In this document: in pieces, positions 42,393-54,300 of the stretch
How positions within the stretch are numbered: position 1 is the first letter of the stretch
How the letters are laid out: every line of letters begins with the position of its first letter
Origin: Pseudopedobacter sp045629485
GTDB lineage: Bacteria; Bacteroidota; Bacteroidia; Sphingobacteriales; Sphingobacteriaceae
DNA length: 64,000 nt
Assembly: GCA_045629485.1 (NCBI GenBank)
Contig: JAZQRF010000217.1
Coordinates: 4,668 to 68,667 of the forward strand
Reading direction: 5' to 3'
Made by a program: the position numbers and the translations under genes
The notes under the pieces: generated by a model
The model's database searches: none
Told to the model about the DNA's origin: nothing
What the model saw: the letters and a program-made list of their open reading frames with translations, nothing else

Positions 42393-43838
42393 ATGCTTTC
42401 AGAAAAAATACAAAATTATTCCAGGTTAGAAGATATACAAGCTGATATTAGAGAGGGCTTGATTTCGGTTGAAGAGTTGGTTGTTTCTTATATTACCAGA
42501 ATAAGACAATTTTCTGAATTGAATGCCTACCTCGAGGTTTTCGAGGAGGAAGCTTTAGAGCGGGCAAAAGTTATACAACAAAAAATAGATAGCGGTACAG
42601 CTGGTAAGCTGGCAGGTATGGTTATTGGCTTGAAAGATAACATTTCTTATAAAAATCATAAGTTAACTGCTTCATCTAAAATTTTGGATGGTTATGTTGC
42701 AGTATATTCCTCAACCGTTGTAGAAAGAATATTAGCAGAAGATGCCATTATCATAGGCAGGCTAAACTGCGATGAATTTGCAATGGGTGCTTCTAACGAA
42801 ACTTCTTATTTCGGTCCGGTAAAGAATTTTGCAGATCGTACTAAAGTCTCTGGAGGCTCGTCAGGTGGTTCAGCAGTTGCTGTACAGGCAGGTTTGTGCT
42901 TGGCTTCTCTGGGCTCAGATACAGGTGGGTCTATTAGGCAGCCCTCTGCATTTTGCGGAGTAATAGGCTTAAAGCCTACTTATGCCAGAGTATCAAGATA
43001 TGGAATTGTTGCCTATGCCTCATCATTTGATCAGGTTGGGCCAATCGCCAGGTCTGTAGAGGATGCGGCTCTATTGTTAGAAGTAATTGCCGGAAGTGAT
43101 GATTATGATAGCACTTCTTCTGCACAACCCGTCCCGGAGTATTCTAAAAAACTAGAAAATTCTTCTAAACGCCGAATCGCCTATATCGAAGAAACTTTGC
43201 ATTCAGAAGGATTAGATCCAGAGATCAGGCAAAATATTTTAGATCAGATTCAGCATCTTAAAGGCGAAGGGCATACCGTTGAGCCTGTTTCTTTCGAGTT
43301 TTTACAATATGCTGTAGCCACATACTATATTTTAACAACTGCAGAAGCTTCTTCTAACCTTGCCCGTTATGATGGTGTTCATTATGGATACAGGAGTGAT
43401 GCTTCAACCGATTTAATAAGTACTTATAAACTTTCCAGGTCCGAAGGTTTTGGAGACGAAGTGAAGCGTCGGATTATGCTGGGAACTTTTGTGTTAAGTG
43501 CCGGGTATTATGATGCTTATTACTCCAGGGCTCAGAAGATAAGAAGGCTGATCAAAGAAAAAACAGAGCAGATTTTAGAAGACTACGATTTTATTCTTAC
43601 GCCAACAACGCCAACGCCGGCATTTAATATAGGAGAAGAAATTACCGATCCTGTGGTTATGTATCTTGCAGATATCTTTACAGTGGTTGCATCTTTAGCA
43701 GGATTACCCGCAATTTCTTTGCCTTCTGGCCACACAAAAGAAGGTTTACCACTAGGAATGCAGATTATTGGAAAACGTTTTGGAGAGGTAGAATTACTTT
43801 CTTTTTCAAAATATTTCACTGATCTGGAGAAAAAATAG
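42393..43838 (+). CDS. gatA: Glutamyl/aspartyl-tRNA amidotransferase subunit A
   Basis: A 481-residue amidase-signature enzyme, the glutaminase subunit of GatCAB that turns misacylated Glu-tRNA(Gln) or Asp-tRNA(Asn) into the correct form. The catalytic Ser-cisSer-Lys triad is visible: K81 in GLKDNISY, S156 in SGGSSGGSAVA and S180 in GSDTGGSIRQPSAFCG. Later landmarks are YSSTVVERILAEDA and TPTTPTPAF. Length is normal. gatB and gatC are not adjacent. The start lies 5 bases after a large terminator-like hairpin. Confidence 0.95.
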   Translation: MLSEKIQNYSRLEDIQADIREGLISVEELVVSYITRIRQFSELNAYLEVFEEEALERAKVIQQKIDSGTAGKLAGMVIGLKDNISYKNHKLTASSKILDGYVAVYSSTVVERILAEDAIIIGRLNCDEFAMGASNETSYFGPVKNFADRTKVSGGSSGGSAVAVQAGLCLASLGSDTGGSIRQPSAFCGVIGLKPTYARVSRYGIVAYASSFDQVGPIARSVEDAALLLEVIAGSDDYDSTSSAQPVPEYSKKLENSSKRRIAYIEETLHSEGLDPEIRQNILDQIQHLKGEGHTVEPVSFEFLQYAVATYYILTTAEASSNLARYDGVHYGYRSDASTDLISTYKLSRSEGFGDEVKRRIMLGTFVLSAGYYDAYYSRAQKIRRLIKEKTEQILEDYDFILTPTTPTPAFNIGEEITDPVVMYLADIFTVVASLAGLPAISLPSGHTKEGLPLGMQIIGKRFGEVELLSFSKYFTDLEKK

Positions 43839-43896
43839 TTATTTTGGGTGAGAACCAAATGATTAACATCGGCTATTGCCGGAATAAATTAGAAGA

Positions 43897-45318
43897 ATGA
43901 ACAAAACTTTCGCTCTAATCTTTTCTTTTCTTTTAATAGGAATAGGTGCAAAATCAAGAGATAATAATGAGGTGGATTCCGCATACGTCAGCAGGTTAAC
44001 CCCCCAAGAATCAAGAGTAATAAGAAATCTGGTGAGAACAGATACCTTATCTATTCCCACGCATTCAAATATACAGTTAGAGGTATTCAAATACGACGCT
44101 AATCTGTTATATAAGTACCGTTTAGATTCTATAAAAACTCCTGTACCGTTAGATTACAACCCTTATGTACAATCTTTTATCGATGCGTTCCTTAATAAAG
44201 GAAAAAACCAGATCGGGAAAATGATTTCATTAGGGAATTACTATTTCCCAATTTTCGAGAATGCCTTAAATGCATACAAAATTCCTAACGAATTTAAGTA
44301 TCTGCCTATTGTAGAGTCGGCTATGGATCCTTTGGCGGTTTCAAAATCAGGTGCAACTGGCTTGTGGCAATTTATGTACACAACCGGTATTGGTTATGGT
44401 CTCAATATCAATAATTATGTTGATGAACGAAGAGACCCTATCCAGTCTAGTTATGCAGCTGCAAAATATCTTAAAGAAGCATATGAAAATTTAGGCGACT
44501 GGCTTTTGGCCCTGGCCTCTTATAATTGCGGGCAGGGAGCAGTGAGCAGAGCTATCGCGAAAGCTGGTGGAGCACCTAAGACTTTCTGGGAAATCCATCA
44601 GTACCTCCCGATGGAAACCAGAAATTATGTGCCTAAATTTATTGCTGTTACTTACATGATGCATTATTATGATCGCTATAAAGACATCGATATCCCTGAT
44701 GCAAACGTCAAAATCAACATAGATTCTATTTATGTAAATAAGTTTGTAAGCTTTGATAATTTAGCCGATGTTTTAAATATAGAAAGTAAAGAAATAGAGA
44801 TTTTAAATCCTTCTTACAAAAAGAGGTTGATTAATGGATCTCCGGAATCACCAAAAAGACTCATTATACCTAAAGTAGATTATAAAACTTATGCATCTCT
44901 TTTTGATGTTTTAAATAGCGATGAGCATGGCGAATTCGCATATGCTTCTCTGAAAACAGAAACGCCTAAAGTGTATCTTGCGAAAAAGAATCACACAGTA
45001 GCCAAAGGAGAAAACTTAACTAAAATAGCAAATCAATATAAAGTAGAAGTGCAGGATATAAAGGTTTGGAATAATCTTAAGAGTATAGCAGTGGTGCCCG
45101 GTCAGAAATTAATTGTTAATAAGCCTAATTCAAGTATTGTTCCTGCTGCTACAGATAAATCCCCAAAATATATTACCTATACAGTAAAATTAGGAGATAC
45201 ATTATCTTCTATCGCCAAGAGATTTAATGGCGTAACCGTTGGAGCGATACAGGAGCTTAACAATTTAAGCAGCTACACACTTAAGGCGGGGATGGTGTTA
45301 ATGATTAGTACGTTGTAA
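43897..45318 (+). CDS. Membrane-bound lytic transglycosylase with two LysM domains (MltD-like)
   Basis: A 473-residue exported murein hydrolase. The signal peptide is TFALIFSFLLIGIGAKS. The SLT domain (about 110-280) has the catalytic glutamate E140 in LPIVESAMDPLAVSKSGATG and LWQFMYTTG, then LLALASYNCGQGAVSRAIAK. Two LysM repeats follow, near 367-410 (HTVAKGENLTKIANQYKVE) and 426-470 (YTVKLGDTLSSIAKRFNG). It cleaves peptidoglycan glycan strands to 1,6-anhydro products. It has no clear lipobox, unlike E. coli MltD, so it may be periplasmic. Confidence 0.93.
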   Translation: MNKTFALIFSFLLIGIGAKSRDNNEVDSAYVSRLTPQESRVIRNLVRTDTLSIPTHSNIQLEVFKYDANLLYKYRLDSIKTPVPLDYNPYVQSFIDAFLNKGKNQIGKMISLGNYYFPIFENALNAYKIPNEFKYLPIVESAMDPLAVSKSGATGLWQFMYTTGIGYGLNINNYVDERRDPIQSSYAAAKYLKEAYENLGDWLLALASYNCGQGAVSRAIAKAGGAPKTFWEIHQYLPMETRNYVPKFIAVTYMMHYYDRYKDIDIPDANVKINIDSIYVNKFVSFDNLADVLNIESKEIEILNPSYKKRLINGSPESPKRLIIPKVDYKTYASLFDVLNSDEHGEFAYASLKTETPKVYLAKKNHTVAKGENLTKIANQYKVEVQDIKVWNNLKSIAVVPGQKLIVNKPNSSIVPAATDKSPKYITYTVKLGDTLSSIAKRFNGVTVGAIQELNNLSSYTLKAGMVLMISTL

Positions 45319-45413
45319 TTTATTTTTTAGGACCCTTCAGCCATCTTCACAGTCTTATTATATAACTTGTAGAGAACATTCTTCAAGTATAGTGTAGCAC
45401 TAATATTAAAATA

Positions 45414-47690
45414 ATGAGTAAGACAAATAAAATTCAGGATGCTTTAGATTACCATGCAAAAGGCAGACCCGGTAAAATACAGGTAATTCCCACAAAACCG
45501 ACGAATACTCAACGTGATTTAACACTGGCTTATTCCCCAGGTGTAGCAGAGCCATGCTTAAAAATTGCAGAAAATAAAGATGACGTTTATAAATATACAG
45601 CAAAAGGGAACTTAGTTGCTGTTATAAGCAATGGAACCGCAGTTTTGGGTTTAGGAGATATAGGGCCGGAAGCAGGGAAGCCTGTAATGGAAGGCAAAGG
45701 TTTGCTCTTTAAAATTTTTGCAGATATAGATGTTTTTGATTTAGAACTCGATACCAAAAACGTTGATGAGTTTGTAACTATTGTTAAAGCTTTGGAACCA
45801 ACTTTCGGAGGTATTAATCTGGAAGATATAAAAGCGCCAGAGTGTTTCGAAATCGAACGCAGGTTAAAAGAGGAAATGAACATTCCGGTGATGCATGACG
45901 ATCAGCATGGAACCGCAATTATTTCAGCTGCAGCTTTAATCAATGCCTGTGAGCTCCAGAATAAGAAATTAAGCAAAGTGAAAATTGTAGTTAACGGTGC
46001 GGGTGCGGCAGCAATATCCTGTACACGTTTATACGTTTCTATGGGTGCCACCAAGGAAAATGTGGTAATGCTCGACCGCAGCGGTGTGATTAGAGCAGAT
46101 CGGCCAAACCTGGAGGGTACAAAATTAGAGTTTGCAACGCAAAGGGATATACGCACCTTGGCTGAAGCTATAAAGGATGCCGATGTATTTATAGGCTTAT
46201 CTTCTGCTGATGTTGTGGATGCAGAAATGCTCAAATCGATGGCTAAAAACCCTATCGTTTTTGCAATGGCAAATCCCAATCCGGAGATTGCTTATGAATT
46301 AGCGATAAAAACCCGTAAAGATATTATTATGGCAACCGGACGTTCTGATTACCCTAACCAGGTAAATAATGTGCTTGGTTTTCCTTATATATTCAGGGGA
46401 GCCCTGGATGTCAGAGCTACAGCAATTAACGAGGAGATGAAAATCGCTGCGGTAAGAGCTATTGCTGAGTTGGCTAAAACACAGGTTCCAGAAGCTGTAA
46501 ATCTAGCCTATAATGCCAAAAATTTAAGGTTTGGTAAAGATTATATCATTCCTAAGCCAGTAGATTTTAGATTAATAACCTCTGTGGCACCTGCTGTAGC
46601 AAAAGCCGCTATAAGCTCAGGGGTTGCCCGACATATTATAACTGATTGGGAAGCTTACGCAGAGGAACTTAAAAAGAGATTAGGAATGGATGATGCAATT
46701 ATGCGTACCATTTCAAATAAAGCAAAGCTGGATCCTAAAAGAGTTGTTTTTGCAGAAGCAGATAATTATAAAATTCTTAAATCTGCACAGATTGTAAAAG
46801 ATGAGGGGATTGCAGTTCCCATTCTGCTGGGAAATAAATCAGCCATCAATAAAATCATCAGAGAACATGAACTTGATCTGGAAGGTGTAGAAATTATTGA
46901 TCCTTTAGAAGAGAAAGAATGGGGTGAAGAGTTTGCCCAATATCTGTATGAAAAACGCCAGAGAAGAGGAATTACTCTTTTTGATTCCCGTAAACACATA
47001 AGGGATCGAAATTATTTCGGGGCAGCTATGGTTCAGTTTGGTAAAGCAGATGCACTAATTTCGGGTTTAACAAGAAATTATGCTTCTACGGTTAAACCCG
47101 CATTGCAAATTATTAATACCGCAGAAGGTGTAAATAAAGTTGCAGGGATGTACATGATGCTAACTAAGAAAGGTCCGGTATTTTTTGCAGACACTACCAT
47201 CAATATGAACCCCACGGCAGAAGAGTTGGTAGATATAACAGTATTGGTAAATAAAGCAGTTAAACAATTTAATATTATACCAAGAATTGCTTTGCTTTCT
47301 TATTCAAACTTCGGATCTAATGAAGGGGCTGTTGCAGAAAAAACAAGAGAAGCAGTAAAGTTGCTGCATAAAAATCATCCAGAAATAATTGTTGATGGAG
47401 ATTTACAGGCAAATTTCGCACTAAATGAAGAATTAATGAGAGATAATTTTTCTTTCTCTAAATTAAAAGATGGGTCTGCTAATACGTTGGTTTTTCCTAA
47501 CTTAGAGTCGGGAAATATTGCTTATAAACTGTTGCAGGAATTAGGTGGGGCCGAAGCTGTTGGACCTATACTTTTGGGAATGAATAAGCCTGTTCATATA
47601 TTGCAATTAGGTAGTTCAGTAAGAGAGATTGTAGACATGGTCACCATTGCTGTTGTGGATGTGCAGGAAAAAGAAGCTGCTGAAAAATAG
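45414..47690 (+). CDS. maeB: NADP-dependent malic enzyme with phosphotransacetylase-like domain
   Basis: A 758-residue fusion of the MaeB type. The N-terminal malic domain (to about 420) contains LTLAYSPGVAEPCLKI, VMHDDQHGTAIISAAALINA and the NAD(P)-binding VVNGAGAAAISC. The C-terminal part (about 430-758) is homologous to phosphate acetyltransferase (VVFAEADNYKILKSAQI, GLTRNYASTVKPALQII) and is regulatory in known MaeB proteins rather than catalytic. It converts malate to pyruvate plus CO2 with NADPH. No operon partner is obvious; ruvA follows after 29 bp. Confidence 0.95.
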   Translation: MSKTNKIQDALDYHAKGRPGKIQVIPTKPTNTQRDLTLAYSPGVAEPCLKIAENKDDVYKYTAKGNLVAVISNGTAVLGLGDIGPEAGKPVMEGKGLLFKIFADIDVFDLELDTKNVDEFVTIVKALEPTFGGINLEDIKAPECFEIERRLKEEMNIPVMHDDQHGTAIISAAALINACELQNKKLSKVKIVVNGAGAAAISCTRLYVSMGATKENVVMLDRSGVIRADRPNLEGTKLEFATQRDIRTLAEAIKDADVFIGLSSADVVDAEMLKSMAKNPIVFAMANPNPEIAYELAIKTRKDIIMATGRSDYPNQVNNVLGFPYIFRGALDVRATAINEEMKIAAVRAIAELAKTQVPEAVNLAYNAKNLRFGKDYIIPKPVDFRLITSVAPAVAKAAISSGVARHIITDWEAYAEELKKRLGMDDAIMRTISNKAKLDPKRVVFAEADNYKILKSAQIVKDEGIAVPILLGNKSAINKIIREHELDLEGVEIIDPLEEKEWGEEFAQYLYEKRQRRGITLFDSRKHIRDRNYFGAAMVQFGKADALISGLTRNYASTVKPALQIINTAEGVNKVAGMYMMLTKKGPVFFADTTINMNPTAEELVDITVLVNKAVKQFNIIPRIALLSYSNFGSNEGAVAEKTREAVKLLHKNHPEIIVDGDLQANFALNEELMRDNFSFSKLKDGSANTLVFPNLESGNIAYKLLQELGGAEAVGPILLGMNKPVHILQLGSSVREIVDMVTIAVVDVQEKEAAEK

Positions 47691-47719
47691 AATTAAAATA
47701 CAGGTATGGCCTGCGAAAC

Positions 47720-48304
47720 ATGTACGAATATATAGACGGAAAATTAGTTTTTAAATGCCCAACATATGTTGTGATAGAAACTGGGGGAATAGGGTATCAC
47801 TTAAACATATCTCTTCATACTTTTTCTTTAATAAAAGATCAGGAAAGATGTAAGTTATTTACCTGGTTACATGTAAAAGAAGATGCGCATACATTATATG
47901 GTTTTGCCGAAGAGGGAGAAAGGAAATTGTTCCTGAATTTAATTTCTGTAAATGGAATTGGTGCGGGTACCGGAAGAATGATGCTTTCTTCTATTTCTCC
48001 TTTAGAGATAGAGGAAGCCATTATCAAAGGAGATATAAACCAAATCAAAAAAATAAAGGGAATTGGGCCTAAATCTGCTCAAAGACTTATTATAGAATTA
48101 CAAGATAAGCTTAAGAAAGATGGCAGTGGCACTCTAATGCTGATGCCGCAAAATCACACAGCAAAAGATGAAGCCCTTAGTGCTCTTGTAATGCTAGGCT
48201 TTGTCAAAAATACTGCAGAAAAGGCAGTTGATGTAGCTGTAAGAAGCTCAGATAAAATTTTATCTGTAGAAGAAATAATAAAAATTGCCCTAAAGAGTTT
48301 ATAA
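47720..48304 (+). CDS. ruvA: Holliday junction branch migration protein RuvA
   Basis: A 194-residue protein with the three RuvA domains: the N-terminal OB fold (MYEYIDGKLVFKCPTYVVIE, then LHVKEDAHTLYGFAEEGER), two helix-hairpin-helix motifs (LISVNGIGAGTGRMML and IKKIKGIGPKSAQRLIIEL) and a C-terminal RuvB-contact domain (DEALSALVMLGFVKNTAEKA). It tetramerises on four-way DNA junctions. It lies 25 bp upstream of sprA, a pairing I associate with other Bacteroidota. Confidence 0.96.
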   Translation: MYEYIDGKLVFKCPTYVVIETGGIGYHLNISLHTFSLIKDQERCKLFTWLHVKEDAHTLYGFAEEGERKLFLNLISVNGIGAGTGRMMLSSISPLEIEEAIIKGDINQIKKIKGIGPKSAQRLIIELQDKLKKDGSGTLMLMPQNHTAKDEALSALVMLGFVKNTAEKAVDVAVRSSDKILSVEEIIKIALKSL

Positions 48305-48329
48305 GTAAAATTTTAACTAACCCTAAATA

Positions 48330-51300
48330 TTGAGAACAAGTTTTACCCGTCTTTTTTTCAGGCTATTTATTGTTTTTGTCCAGATTTTTTTGGCTATAAA
48401 TGTTTCGGCACAGCTTAAAAGCACTGATTCACTTAAAATAAAATATCCATTTAAGGATAACACTATTACTCCTGTTTTTGGTAAAAAAGGTATTTTTCTA
48501 AAAGATCCGGAGAACTTAAAACGAACAGTTGAATACGATCCTGTTACAAAAAAATATATTATAAGAGAAACCATTGGAGGCAGGCCATACAGGGCGCCAC
48601 AATATCTTACTTTTAGTGAATACCAAAGATTAGAGCAGCAAAGAATCCAAAAAGATTATTGGAATAATCTTGTAGTAACGGGAACGCCAGCACAAGAAGC
48701 CGGATTTCTTCCTTCTGTAACTGTAAAAAGTAAATCTTTTGAGCGGATCTTTGGAGGTAATACCATTGATATCCAACCGCGTGGAACAGCAGACCTCACC
48801 TTTTCTGGCCGCATCAATAAAAATGAAAATCCTTTGTTTAACGAACGTCAAAGGGTTCAGGGAAACTTCGATTTCGACCAGCGTATTCAAATGAACCTGG
48901 TAGGAAATATCGGCGAAAAACTAAAAATAACAACCAATTACAATACCGAAGCCCAGTTTGATTTCGAAAACCAGCTTAAATTAGAGTATACCGGCAAAAA
49001 AGATGAGATAATACAGAAATTTGAAGCCGGTATGGTGAGTTTTCCTCTTAATACTACTTTAATTACTGGTAGCCAGGCATTGTTCGGGGTGAAAACCCAG
49101 TTGCAATTTGGTAGATTAGGTGTTACCAGTTTATACTCACAACAAAAATCTCAGGCTAAAGAAATTACCATTACCAATGGTTCCCAGCAAAACGAATTCA
49201 GGTTAACTACAGATAATTACGAAGCAAATAAACATTATTTTTTAGCCCAGTATTTCCGCAACAACTATAACCGGGCAATGGCTAATTTGCCTATTGTTAC
49301 ATCAAATGTAAATATTACTAAAATAGAAGTTTGGATTACGAACAGAAGTAACAGTACAACAGATTCCAGGGATGTTTTGGCATTTATGGACCTTGGAGAA
49401 AATAATCCTTACAATACCACTTTATTTACGGGCGGAGGCAGTGCTTTCCCGGCAGCTTTTAATGGCCCCGGTTTTACTCAGCAATCTAATAATCTATTAC
49501 AGGCAATTCCTCAAAGCTCACGCTTAACTAATAATAACGAAATAGAAGGTTTTTTCGCAGCAACCGGAAGAACAGATAATTACAATAAGTTAACCTATGC
49601 CAGAAAACTAACAGAAAGGGAATTCACACTTAACCCTTTATTAGGATTCATCTCTCTAAACAACGCCTTAAACGCAGATGAGATATTGGCTGTATCTTAT
49701 CGTTATACGGTTAATGGAGTAGAATACCAGGTAGGTGAATTTTCTACAGACATTAATGTTTCTCCAACTGATCCTCAGGTTTTATTCGCTAAATTACTGA
49801 AGAACGAAACAATTAAAACCAATCTTCCAATTTGGGATTTAATGATGAAAAACATCTATTCATTAGGGGCTTACCAGGTGAGCAGAGACGATTTCAGGTT
49901 AAATATTTTTAGATTGGATGAATCTGGTGTAGAAAAACCTTTACTTACCGAAGGCCCGCAATCAGGAAGATTATGGTTACAGGTCACAGGGGTAGACCGG
50001 TTAAATCAACAAAATGCCGCACAGCCGGATGGTTACTTTGATTTTTTGGAAGGACAAACTATCGATCCGGTAAACGGACGAATCGTTTTTCCTTTAATAG
50101 AGCCTTTTGGTGCCGATCTTGCAGCACAATTTAATGGCGACCAGACTTTAATTGATAAATATGCTTTTTTACCCCTTTATCGAACTACCAAAGCATTGGC
50201 TCAACAGCTTTCGCCAGGCCTTAACAGATACATTATTTCAGGAACTTATCAATCTCAGGTAAGTTCAGAATTCCAGTTAAACGCCATAAATGTTCCCGAA
50301 GGGTCGGTTACAGTAACTGCCGGAACTTTACGTCTATCGGAAGGGGCAGATTATACAGTAGATTACAATATTGGTAGGGTAAAAATTTTAAATGATGCCC
50401 TATTAAACTCCGGGCAACCGATAAAAATAAAGTTGGAAAGTAATGAGCTTTTTGGCATCCAGCAACGTTCTCTATTCGGAACACGCTTAGATTACCGGGC
50501 GAGTGACAATCTGAATTTAGGAGCCACCCTCATGAATTTGAAGGAAACTCCGCTCACCCAAAAAGTGAATTTTGGCGAAGAGTCTATCTCGAATACCATG
50601 TATGGTTTAGATTTAAATTATAATACCACCAGCCGGTTTTTAACACGTTTAGTTGATAAAATTCCTTTCATTTCCACCAAAGAAGAATCCTCTATTACGT
50701 TTAGCGGAGAATTTGCGAAATTCAATCCAGGTCACCCAAAAGCATTAGATTTTGCCGGAGACAAAGGCGGCGCCAGTTACATAGACGATTTTGAAGGCAG
50801 CCGCTCTATCATCGATTTAAAAAGCCCGGTTTCGTGGCAGATTTCGGGAACACCGCAATTGTTTCCTGAATCTCAACTGTCAAACGATCTTTCTTACGGT
50901 TTCAACCGGGCAAAAATTTCGTTCTTTAATATTGATCCAATCTTTTATAACAGGAGCAGCAATTTCACCCCGGCAAACATTGCCAATAACAAAGCCGAGC
51001 TTTCTAACCATTATGTGAGAGAGGTTTTAGAAACCGAAGTTTTTCCGTTTAAACAAATCGCAACCGGAACTTTATTAACGTTGCCAACATTTAACGTGGC
51101 ATACTATCCAACACTTCGCGGACCGTATAATTTTTCTACAACAGGTATCAATCCGGATGGAACTTTACAGAACCCGAGAAGCCGCTGGGGAGGGCTTTTT
51201 AGAAGAATTGAGACCAACGATTTTGAGGCTTTAAATATTGAATTTATCGAGTTTTGGGTAATGGATCCTTTTATTTATAAGCCCTCTTCTCCTGGTGGAG

Positions 51301-54300
51301 ACCTGTATTTAAATATTGGAAATATATCAGAAGACATTCTAAAAGATGGCAGAAAAAGTTTAGAGAACTCCTTACCTACAGATGGCGATCCGGCTAAAAC
51401 CGATGAAACTGTTTGGGGAAGAGTGTCTAAATTACAGCCTGTAATTCAGGCTTTCGATAACGACCCAAATGCCAGGGCGTTACAGGATGTAGGTTTAGAC
51501 GGTTTGGGTAACCAGGGAGAACAACAGAAATACCAGGCTATAGTTAACCAAATAACGGCATCGTTAACTCCTCAGGCTGCTACTTTCTATAATGCCGATC
51601 CTTCTTCAGATGATTACGAATATTACCGTGGTCCACAATTAGACCAGGCAAATGCAGGCATTTTAAGAAGATACGAAAATTATAACGGCACAGACGGAAA
51701 CTCCAAAACCTCCCAGCAATCTAAAGATGCTTTGGGTATAGAAAATTCTGCTTCCACAGCTTTACCCGATGGTGAGGATATCAACCGGGATAATAATTCT
51801 ACCCAAACCGATGAATACTATCAGTACAGGGTTAGTATGCGTCCGCAGGATTTAATAGTTGGGCAAAACAATATTACTGATATGGTTTCTGCCAATGTAA
51901 AATTAGCAGATGGAACTACGCAAACCGTAAAATGGTACCAGTTTAAAGTGCCGGTAGCACAAGGCGAAGCGATTGGCGGAATACAGGATTTTAAATCTAT
52001 TCGCTTTATGCGGATGTTTATGACAGATTTTGCCGACACGACGGTATTGAGGTTCGCAAGGTTACAATTGGTAAGAGGAGAGTGGAGAAGGTATAACGCA
52101 GAGAATACGCCTGCAAAAGTGCTGGCAGATGAAGCTTTGGGAACTCCCGGTTTGGATAACTCTACCTTAGATGTAACTACCGTAAACATTGAGGAAAATG
52201 GGACCAGGACGCCTATTCCATATGTTATTCCACCAGGGATTCAGAGAGAGAGAGATTTCTCTAACTTTAGAGGAGATACCCGTCAAAACGAGCAATCTTT
52301 ATCCGTTGTGGTTAAAAATCTAAGAGATGGTTATGCAAGAGCAGCATTTAAAACTACGGTTAATGATGTAAGGTCTTATAAGCGTTTACAAATGTTTATC
52401 CATGCAGAGGCAGACCCTTCTTCGCAATTAAACGACGGAGATATTGCTGCTTTTATAAGACTGGGAACGGATAATCAGGATAATTATTACGAATACGAAA
52501 TTCCCATGAAGGTGACCCTTCCGGGAACACGGGATGAAAACTTGATATGGCCAGCGCAAAATAAGCTGGATGTAGAGTTCAGACTTTTTCAGCAAGCCAA
52601 ATCAGCCAGAAATTTAGCGATAGAAAGAGGACAGTTGGCTGGCTATAATATTCCGTTCGTATATATGGATGGGAATAATAAAATTACCATTAAAGGACAG
52701 CCTGACCTAAGTAAATTGAGGGTAATCATGTTAGGTGCCCGTAATCCTTTGGCAGGAAACGGCCGTCCGGATGATGGTTTGGAGAAAAACGTGGAGCTTT
52801 GGTTTAACGAATTACGCTTAACAGATTTCGACGAGCGTGGCGGGTGGGCAGCCACCGCGAGAATGAATGCGAAGCTTGCTGATTTTGGAGATGTAACAAT
52901 TTCTGCAAATAAAAGCACTATCGGTTTTGCCTCTTTAGAAAAACGGGTAAGCGAAATCAACAGATCGGACGATATGTTTTTCGATCTTTCCTCCAGTTTC
53001 GAGCTGGGTAAATTTTTTCCTGATAGAACAGGGATCAAAATTCCGATGTACTTTAATTATTCCAGCCAGTTAAGTACGCCGCAGTACGATCCGCGAAACC
53101 CCGACTTGGAGTTGAAAAATATTTTAGGCGGATTACCTCGGGCAACCAGAGATTCTATAAAAAATTATGCGCAGGATTATACGGTAAGAAGAGGAATAAA
53201 CTTCACCAACGTTAGAAAAATTAAGACTAATCCCGATGCTAAAAATCATTTATGGGATATAGAAAATTGGAGTTTAAGTTATGCTTATACCGAGTATGAT
53301 CATCGCGATTTCATCAATCAGAATTCTTTGCAAAAGAATTACAGGGGAGCATTGGCTTATAACTTCAGTAATACAGCAAACTTTATCACTCCTTTTGCTA
53401 AAGTGATTAAGAATAGAAATTTAGCGCTGTTGAAAGATATCAATTTCAGTTTGCTGCCGTCTGTGTTAAACTTCAGGATAGAGGTGAATCGTCTTTATTC
53501 AGAGAATACTTTAAGAGACAATGATCCGAATAATTTCATTCCTATTAATACTACTTTTAATAAAAATTTCCAGATCAGCAGACTGTATGGCATCAGTTGG
53601 GATTTAACCAAATCTTTAAAACTCGATTTCAATGCGACCAACCTTTCGGTGGTAGACGAACCTGAAGGAAGAATTACAGGTTTAAAAAGAGATACCGTTT
53701 GGAACAATTTAAAAAAATTAGGCCGTACCACAGATTATAACCACACCATCAGCTTAAGCTATACGGTGCCAATTAACAAGATTCCGTATTTAGATTTTGT
53801 GAACCTGGTGACACGGTACCAAACACAGTTTAACTGGATGACTGAACCTTTGATCAGTATCAATAATCCCGAATTTAATTTCGGAAATACCATTCAGAAC
53901 TCCCGTACTATCCAGGTTAATCCAACCTTAAATATGAATACTTTGTACAATAAGTTTGGTTTTTACCGAACTCTGAATAGTGCAAATAATGAGGGAGGTA
54001 TTGGAAGTGTGCTGGCGAAATTCCTGTTCAGTGTAAAAAACGTGAGTGGTTCTTACATCAGGAATGATGGGACTTTCTTGCCAGGGTATTTACCACAAAC
54101 GGATGCTTTTGGAATGGATTTCTCTGCCGATGCACCGGGCGTTGGTTTTATATTAGGCTCTCAGGAAGATATACGGGGAAGAGCTTTAAGGAATGGCTGG
54201 TTAACCCGCGATACTTTAATGAACCAGCTTTATGTGCAAACCTTAAACGAAAAACTAAATCTTCGTGGAACTTTAGAACCCTTCCGTGATTTTAGAATAG

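Noticed and set aside
52240..52262. GA-rich microsatellite for phase variation in sprA
   Set aside because: The run is short and interrupted, encodes a normal basic-acidic segment, and no frame change is evident.
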